Positions 13,750-18,559 of a stretch of 18,559 nt of DNA are shown in pieces. The stretch covers positions 1-18,559 of the forward strand of contig CATOLC010000003.1 of NCBI GenBank assembly GCA_951800855.1, written 5' to 3'. The notes beneath the pieces are model-generated. The model was not told where the DNA came from. It saw nothing but the letters and a program-made list of their open reading frames with translations, and made no database searches. The position numbers and the translations under genes were made by a program. Position 1 is the stretch's first letter, and every line of letters begins with the position of its first letter. This stretch comes from an uncultured Ruminococcus sp. (GTDB lineage: Bacteria > Bacillota > Clostridia > Oscillospirales > Acutalibacteraceae).

Positions 13750-16700
13750 TTAATCATCTTTAGAAATATTATCTCCATCCTTTTTCTCCTTCTTATTCTC
13801 TGTATCGTTATTTTTATATCCAGAAAAATACTCATGTTCTACTATCTCAAATTTATTAGGGTCTTTACGTCTTGATTTCTTTTTATTTTTAATCAAAATA
13901 ACAATTCCCGATATAAGAAGTCCTAGTATTAATATTGTCAGTAGCCTTAATGCACTGTCCCGGGCTAAGCCTTCATTTCCCTGTTTAAATTTCTCGTTGA
14001 TATTATCATTTCCGAAAGCAGAATCCCCATTTGAACTATTGTCTTGGGAATCCTCGCTCTCTTCCTCCTCTGAACTAAATGAAAATCTATTTGGATTAAA
14101 AGTACTTAAAAGTATTTTTTTCATCTCATTTAAATTTGCCCCTACTCCATCAAAGAACGAAGAATGGACGTCGTCTCGTTTCCTTTTGGCGGCCACTCCC
14201 ATCGGACTGAAGGACGTTACTTCAAACCAAGTTTTGTCTCCTTCTGTCGTTAAAAGCAAATACTCAAGCTTACTATCTGAGGATTTTTCATGCACTATAA
14301 ATGTATCTTGAAAATACGTAAGATCCGGAGTTGGAATCGTAACTTTTACTTTTTGTCCTTCAGGAAGTTCGTATTTTCTATCTGTTATCATATCCCAAAG
14401 ATAAATATTATATAGACACAAAACAAATTCTGTGCTTAACTTGTCATAAATTCTGCCCATCTCATCTGAACTTGCTGATAACGGCACCGCTACGAGTTTT
14501 ATGTGCCAATCTACCCCTTCCGCTGTAATATCATTTGTTGTATGAATAAACTTTCCGGATTCTTCCTGTAGCCTGAAAAGTTTGTCAAGATTAGTCACCC
14601 TTGATTTCTGCTCATCAGTAAGTTGATTGTAATAATTAGTCGCTTCAACAACCGCATCAACATCAGAAGCATCTCGTACCGAATCCCTCATAGCGTTTAT
14701 CATATTAATAAGTTTAACTTCCGGGTTCTCTTCCACTCCTATCACAGTTACAGTTTTATTTTCCATTATCCCAGTTATCAAAAATGACCCGTCGCTTTCT
14801 GGCTTTATCGCTTCGCTGCCTAACATCGCACTTATCGCTGATTCATTATATGCCTGCAGAAGTTCAACTTTAAACTGAAAACTTCCTCCATGCTCCACTG
14901 ACTGGTCTCCTTCTAATGTCTGCCCACTCATACTTTTATATACTACCCCTGTTACCTTTTTAAGAGTAACTGTGTATCTATTTTTAATAACGTTTAAAGT
15001 TTTAACCTGCATGTCTTCCACTACGTTTGTCAAAACATATTTTCCTGTCGACATCTTATTTATCTGAGATTTCGAAGAAGTCGTTTCTAACATCGGAATT
15101 GATTCATCATATGCGTCATCTATTGTTATTGAAAATTCGAAGTTGTTCCCATGGCTGACAAGTACTGGGTCTTTAATATTATTCCCTGTCTCATTCATAT
15201 AGGTTACTCCATCCGCCGCAACGAAATCCACCTTATACTGAATCACCGCTTGTTCTGCTACTCTCACCGTTTTATTTTCAGTTATATTTTTTATCTCATA
15301 TACCGAACCACTTGGTGTAATAGAGCTCGTGTTTCCATTTTCCCCCTGTACGCTCACAACCATCGAGGATAATTCATATCCTTCCAAAGGCACAACTCTA
15401 AATGAAAACGTCTCTGCGTACTCCACAATATGAATACCTTTTATATCCGTTTGCGAACCATCTGAACTGTTATATTGTATCCCTACACTGTCAACTAAAT
15501 TAATTTTATATTTATTTACTTCCACGTTTTCCACACTTATATTGATATTTTGAGATATTTCCGTTATTGTATAAAATCCATCAATAAGAGAAAGTACACT
15601 ACCATTGGATTTGACAATTATCTGGGACTGATTATGCTTCCCGTCCAGAATTACCTTAAACTGAAACCTATCACCATACTCTAAAGTGACTGAACCTCCA
15701 CCCTTTATCTCCTCGTTATTCTCATAAAAACTTACTCCATCAATTAGTGGAACGGTTACCGTATATTTCTTTTTTGCTATTGATGTGCTTATTACATAAT
15801 CCTCTTTAAGCTCTTTTGTAACAAATCTACGATATTCATCCGTCCCCGTGCTAAAAGGAATCTCTTCTTTGCCCAAACAAACTTTAAGCGTATTTATATC
15901 GTATCCCGGAAGAGCTCTTACCACAAATTCAAGCGTATCTCCATATATTACAGTCTGTTTCCCTGTAATTTCGCTTACCGCTTCTTTCTCCTGGTAAATT
16001 ATCCCGGTTCCTGGCTGAAATGTTACCTCAATTTTACTTTTGTTTATTCTTACTTTAACTGTAGCTTCTTTTCTGATATCTTTCAGCGTGTAAATTGCCG
16101 TCTGAATAGTCCTGCTTTCCTCAAAAAGGTCTCCTGTATCTGACTCTATATACATGTCCAAAAGGTCATATCCTTCTTTTGCCCTAACCATAAAGTTATA
16201 ATATCCTCCATGGGATACCCAGTTATCTTCTCCGTCTACAATCTGCACTCCAGTAACAGCATTACAAAACTCAAGAGCATTTTCGCTTCCCTTCATATTA
16301 ACTTTGTAGGTATTAATATCGACCCCGCTAACAGTTATTTTAACATCGCTTGTTATATTCCTTACAGTCCAAATGCTCTGCCCGGCTGTACTGACTTCTT
16401 TATTTATGGTTACTCCTTCTTCCGCATCGCATTGTGCTACCCAATTCTCCTTAGCCTGGTCATAACCTTCATGGGGCTCCAATGTGAACCGCAAGCTTCC
16501 TTTAAATGCTATTTCTTTTCCCGTTGAAGTTATGTTTTTCCCATTTTCATCGTACACGTAAAGATTCTCTATCCCTGGGAACGAGACCAAAAACATATTT
16601 TTATTTATACCGCTTATATTTACGGAGTTCAAATCACTTACTATATTATCTAAAGTTACTATGCATGAAGTTCCATCAAAAGATAAGTCCAGCCTGACAT

Positions 16701-18559
16701 CCGCATCTTTAGTAGTTACGAGCAAATTATTAAGATTATAGCCAGTATTGGCAGTTATATTAAACGAATAACTCCCCCCATATACTGCCACGTTCTCCAA
16801 AAGAGTGTTAGGCTGAATGCTCTCAGTTCCCTGGCTAAGTTTAACGTTTGCTGCATCAAGGGAACCCATCACGAGCCTTACGCTGTACCTGTTATTCTTT
16901 AAATTCCCTATATTTACAGTAACTCCACCCACTATATTACTTATTTTATAGTAACCCCCAACAGGAGTTATAGTTGTAAACTCGCTTTCTTCCGCCTGTT
17001 TATATTCCACTGTTATCTGAGATTGACTATAGCCTTCACCGAGTTGAACTCTAAATTCTAAATCTTTTTGGTAACTCACATAAGTTCCATCTGTTATATC
17101 TCTATCAGAACCATATGCATGTACTGTTGCTGCATTATCGGCTATTGTCTCTCCCTCAGCCGGAAGCATATTGAATTTTATATTATAAAGGTTAAGCGTA
17201 ACATTAGTTATTGAAATTTCAGGCGTACCTACTACGTTTAAAATCTGAACATCTAAATCATTGTTACTGTTAAGCGAATAAACAATTTCACTGTTAGTAG
17301 TCTTAACAACCGCTTCTGATAATCCATATCCGTTTAAAGGTTTTATCTTAAAGCTATAATCTTCCCCATGGCCTACCGTTTTGTCTGTTATTGTACCTCC
17401 TGACTGGTTCAAAAACTCTACTTTGGAATAGTCCCCACTCTTTAGGAAAGTTACGGTATATTTATTCTTATTATCTTTAAGCTGCTCTATTCTCACAGTC
17501 TCATTTTTCTTAACATTCAACACAGTATAGTATCCGCCTTCTTCCGCAATTTCCGGCTGGCTCGATGTAGAAACCTTTGGTACAAGCTGGGTGTATTCAT
17601 CATTAAGAACGATCGAAAATTTCACATCACTTCCGTTAGTAGTTCTTATCCCCGATGAAATATCTCTTCCATCAGTATCAAAAATTTTAAGCCCTTTCGG
17701 AGGAGTTTCAGCACTATCCGTGCTTTCGTTAAGGTCTGTCTTGAAGTCTATGGTATAAAATATCGATTTGGCTCCATTTACGTTAACAATCGTATCCGCA
17801 GTTACATTCAAAAGTGTGTATTCCTTGTATTTCGCCCCTTCATCTGTGCCTTCTCTGTAAGAAGCAGAGATACTTCCGTTAGTCGCCTTTACATCTAAAT
17901 CCGCATCTATACTGTATCCATCGCTTATATTTTCTTTCACTCTAAACACTAATTCTCCAGTTTCATGAAGTATCTCTTTCTGATTTTCTTCATTTGGAGT
18001 TTGTTTCTGATTAAATTCATCCCAAGAAGAAATGTTTTCCCCCATATTGTCATCAAAAATTAATCCTTTACCGTTAAACGTAACAGCATACGTGTTCCTT
18101 TCAAAACCCCTTGCCATAATAATCAAATTATAGCCTTTATTTATAAGAGCTTCGCTGACTTCCCAATATTCCTCATTTTTAACAATTGTCTCTCCCTCAA
18201 TCAGCGCATTTTCTGCACGAGGAGTAAAATTAATATTACTTTTGCTATATGCATCATTTATTATGACCTTAAACCTGAATTTTGAAAAATGCTGTGCCGT
18301 GCCATACAGCATTTTATTCATCGAATCCCATGCAAACTTGTTTCCATTATCGTCATAAACGGTAATTAAGTCTTTTAAATCTTCCTCTATCATCAATGTA
18401 GAATCTAATTCAAATTTAATAGGATATTCTTTTATCTTGACGTTGTCAACCGAAATAGTCGTGTCAAAGTTAATTGAATCTATCTCAAATTTCTTAAAAT
18501 CCCCGGGTTCTGCATCTCCATTAGCAGTCATTCCGGTAACGACACCCAGGTCTTTAACC
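13750..18559 (-). CDS. Giant repeat-containing surface protein, membrane-anchored (5' end outside window)
   Basis: The frame is open to the window edge (VKDLGVVTG precedes the ATG at 18531, which has no ribosome site), so at least 1602 residues are seen and the N-terminus with any signal peptide is missing. Counting from that ATG, residues 35-1266 hold 13 divergent repeats; 1269-1325 form a helical segment with NYYNQLTDEQKSRVTNL, common near the C-terminus of Firmicutes surface proteins; 1328-1449 are a beta domain ending EVTSFSPMGVAAK; 1455-1525 are an acidic Ser/Glu/Asp/Asn linker; 1528-1547 are a transmembrane helix; 1548-1593 are a charged tail. There is no LPxTG sortase motif, so the protein stays in the membrane by its helix. 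The role is probably adhesion or envelope architecture. It is a separate unit from the polysaccharide locus. Confidence 0.9.
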   Translation of the reverse strand, partial: VKDLGVVTGMTANGDAEPGDFKKFEIDSINFDTTISVDNVKIKEYPIKFELDSTLMIEEDLKDLITVYDDNGNKFAWDSMNKMLYGTAQHFSKFRFKVIINDAYSKSNINFTPRAENALIEGETIVKNEEYWEVSEALINKGYNLIIMARGFERNTYAVTFNGKGLIFDDNMGENISSWDEFNQKQTPNEENQKEILHETGELVFRVKENISDGYSIDADLDVKATNGSISASYREGTDEGAKYKEYTLLNVTADTIVNVNGAKSIFYTIDFKTDLNESTDSAETPPKGLKIFDTDGRDISSGIRTTNGSDVKFSIVLNDEYTQLVPKVSTSSQPEIAEEGGYYTVLNVKKNETVRIEQLKDNKNKYTVTFLKSGDYSKVEFLNQSGGTITDKTVGHGEDYSFKIKPLNGYGLSEAVVKTTNSEIVYSLNSNNDLDVQILNVVGTPEISITNVTLNLYNIKFNMLPAEGETIADNAATVHAYGSDRDITDGTYVSYQKDLEFRVQLGEGYSQSQITVEYKQAEESEFTTITPVGGYYKISNIVGGVTVNIGNLKNNRYSVRLVMGSLDAANVKLSQGTESIQPNTLLENVAVYGGSYSFNITANTGYNLNNLLVTTKDADVRLDLSFDGTSCIVTLDNIVSDLNSVNISGINKNMFLVSFPGIENLYVYDENGKNITSTGKEIAFKGSLRFTLEPHEGYDQAKENWVAQCDAEEGVTINKEVSTAGQSIWTVRNITSDVKITVSGVDINTYKVNMKGSENALEFCNAVTGVQIVDGEDNWVSHGGYYNFMVRAKEGYDLLDMYIESDTGDLFEESRTIQTAIYTLKDIRKEATVKVRINKSKIEVTFQPGTGIIYQEKEAVSEITGKQTVIYGDTLEFVVRALPGYDINTLKVCLGKEEIPFSTGTDEYRRFVTKELKEDYVISTSIAKKKYTVTVPLIDGVSFYENNEEIKGGGSVTLEYGDRFQFKVILDGKHNQSQIIVKSNGSVLSLIDGFYTITEISQNINISVENVEVNKYKINLVDSVGIQYNSSDGSQTDIKGIHIVEYAETFSFRVVPLEGYELSSMVVSVQGENGNTSSITPSGSVYEIKNITENKTVRVAEQAVIQYKVDFVAADGVTYMNETGNNIKDPVLVSHGNNFEFSITIDDAYDESIPMLETTSSKSQINKMSTGKYVLTNVVEDMQVKTLNVIKNRYTVTLKKVTGVVYKSMSGQTLEGDQSVEHGGSFQFKVELLQAYNESAISAMLGSEAIKPESDGSFLITGIMENKTVTVIGVEENPEVKLINMINAMRDSVRDASDVDAVVEATNYYNQLTDEQKSRVTNLDKLFRLQEESGKFIHTTNDITAEGVDWHIKLVAVPLSASSDEMGRIYDKLSTEFVLCLYNIYLWDMITDRKYELPEGQKVKVTIPTPDLTYFQDTFIVHEKSSDSKLEYLLLTTEGDKTWFEVTSFSPMGVAAKRKRDDVHSSFFDGVGANLNEMKKILLSTFNPNRFSFSSEEEESEDSQDNSSNGDSAFGNDNINEKFKQGNEGLARDSALRLLTILILGLLISGIVILIKNKKKSRRKDPNKFEIVEHEYFSGYKNNDTENKKEKKDGDNISKDD
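14185..14550 (-). other. C-terminal beta domain of the surface protein
   Basis: Residues about 1328-1449 start TTNDITAEGVDWHIKLVAVP and end WFEVTSFSPMGVAAK. Similar segments occur just before the membrane or wall anchor in large Firmicutes surface proteins. It is likely a beta sandwich placed between the repeat rod and the flexible acidic linker. No catalytic residues stand out. Confidence 0.55.
14734..18429 (-). repeat. Thirteen divergent InlB-B-like repeats in the surface protein
   Basis: Units begin near residues 35, 145, 257, 355, 447, 546, 644, 739, 831, 920, 1005, 1097 and 1183. Each follows the same plan: a first strand such as NKYTVTF, a turn with GV-Y or a short D-x-N-G, a strand V-hGxxFxFkV, a GY- turn, then YxIxNIxENxTVxVxGV. 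Residues 20-33 are the end of a further unit. The plan resembles the divergent InlB B-repeat group, from memory. Units range from about 85 to 110 residues, are longest at the N-terminal end, and differ strongly in sequence, so this is an old array with no recent duplication. Confidence 0.8.

Noticed and set aside
13750..13960. LPxTG-type sortase anchor at the C-terminus of the surface protein
   Set aside because: No LPxTG or variant precedes the membrane helix, and the tail after it is 46 residues instead of a short basic end.
18529..18531. ATG as the true start of the giant surface protein
   Set aside because: The frame is open upstream to the window edge (VKDLGVVTG), no ribosome site precedes this ATG, and the sequence there is the end of a repeat unit, with no signal peptide.
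1..18559. CRISPR array, insertion sequence, integrase or phage genes
   Set aside because: No regularly spaced short repeats, transposase or integrase motifs were seen. The tRNA 3' end is not repeated elsewhere in the window, so there is no evidence of an attachment site pair.

Overview
The window is AT-rich DNA of a low-GC Firmicute, most likely a Clostridia-type anaerobe. The signs are strong purine-rich ribosome binding sites, TTG and GTG starts, Gram-positive CpsC/CpsD-type chain-length proteins, TarI/TarJ CDP-ribitol synthesis, and a membrane-anchored surface protein with many repeats. The genus cannot be named from the sequence. Every protein gene I can support lies on the minus strand; only one tRNA gene is on the plus strand.

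Reading in the direction of transcription (right to left): at the right edge, a very long surface-protein gene (13750 to beyond 18559, 5' end outside the window) encodes at least 13 divergent beta-rich repeats of about 85-110 residues, a small helical segment, a C-terminal beta domain, one transmembrane helix and a charged tail. It ends at a bidirectional terminator. Next comes a plus-strand tRNA-Arg(ACG) with its own promoter and terminator. A minus-strand promoter lies back-to-back with the tRNA promoter and starts the polysaccharide locus.

The polysaccharide locus (13403 down to 4198) encodes a membrane GT2 glycosyltransferase, a small exported orphan protein, a LicD-family phosphotransferase, TarI and TarJ (CDP-ribitol synthesis), a GT2 and a GT4 glycosyltransferase, a Wzy polymerase, a CpsC/Wzz-type chain-length protein, and a short CpsD/BY-kinase-like protein whose nucleotide-binding motifs are all altered. 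Gaps from licD onward are 1-27 bp or 4-bp overlaps, so this is one operon. The inferred product is a Wzy-type capsule or cell-wall polysaccharide carrying ribitol phosphate. No priming transferase, Wzx flippase or TarK/TarL polymerase is present, so those functions must lie elsewhere. glmS, which feeds UDP-GlcNAc synthesis, follows 240 bp later.

The left end (1-2100) is gene-poor and looks degenerate. It holds two small exported proteins of unknown family. The one next to glmS ends in a segment that faintly resembles the histidine box of ubiquitin-specific proteases; past its stop codon, the next 200 bp contain protein-like fragments scattered over three frames, as in a decayed C-terminus. 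An imperfect long inverted repeat (412-592) and a bidirectional terminator (55-95) fill the rest. If the ubiquitin-protease reading holds, it would suggest association with a eukaryotic host; that is an inference and needs a profile search.
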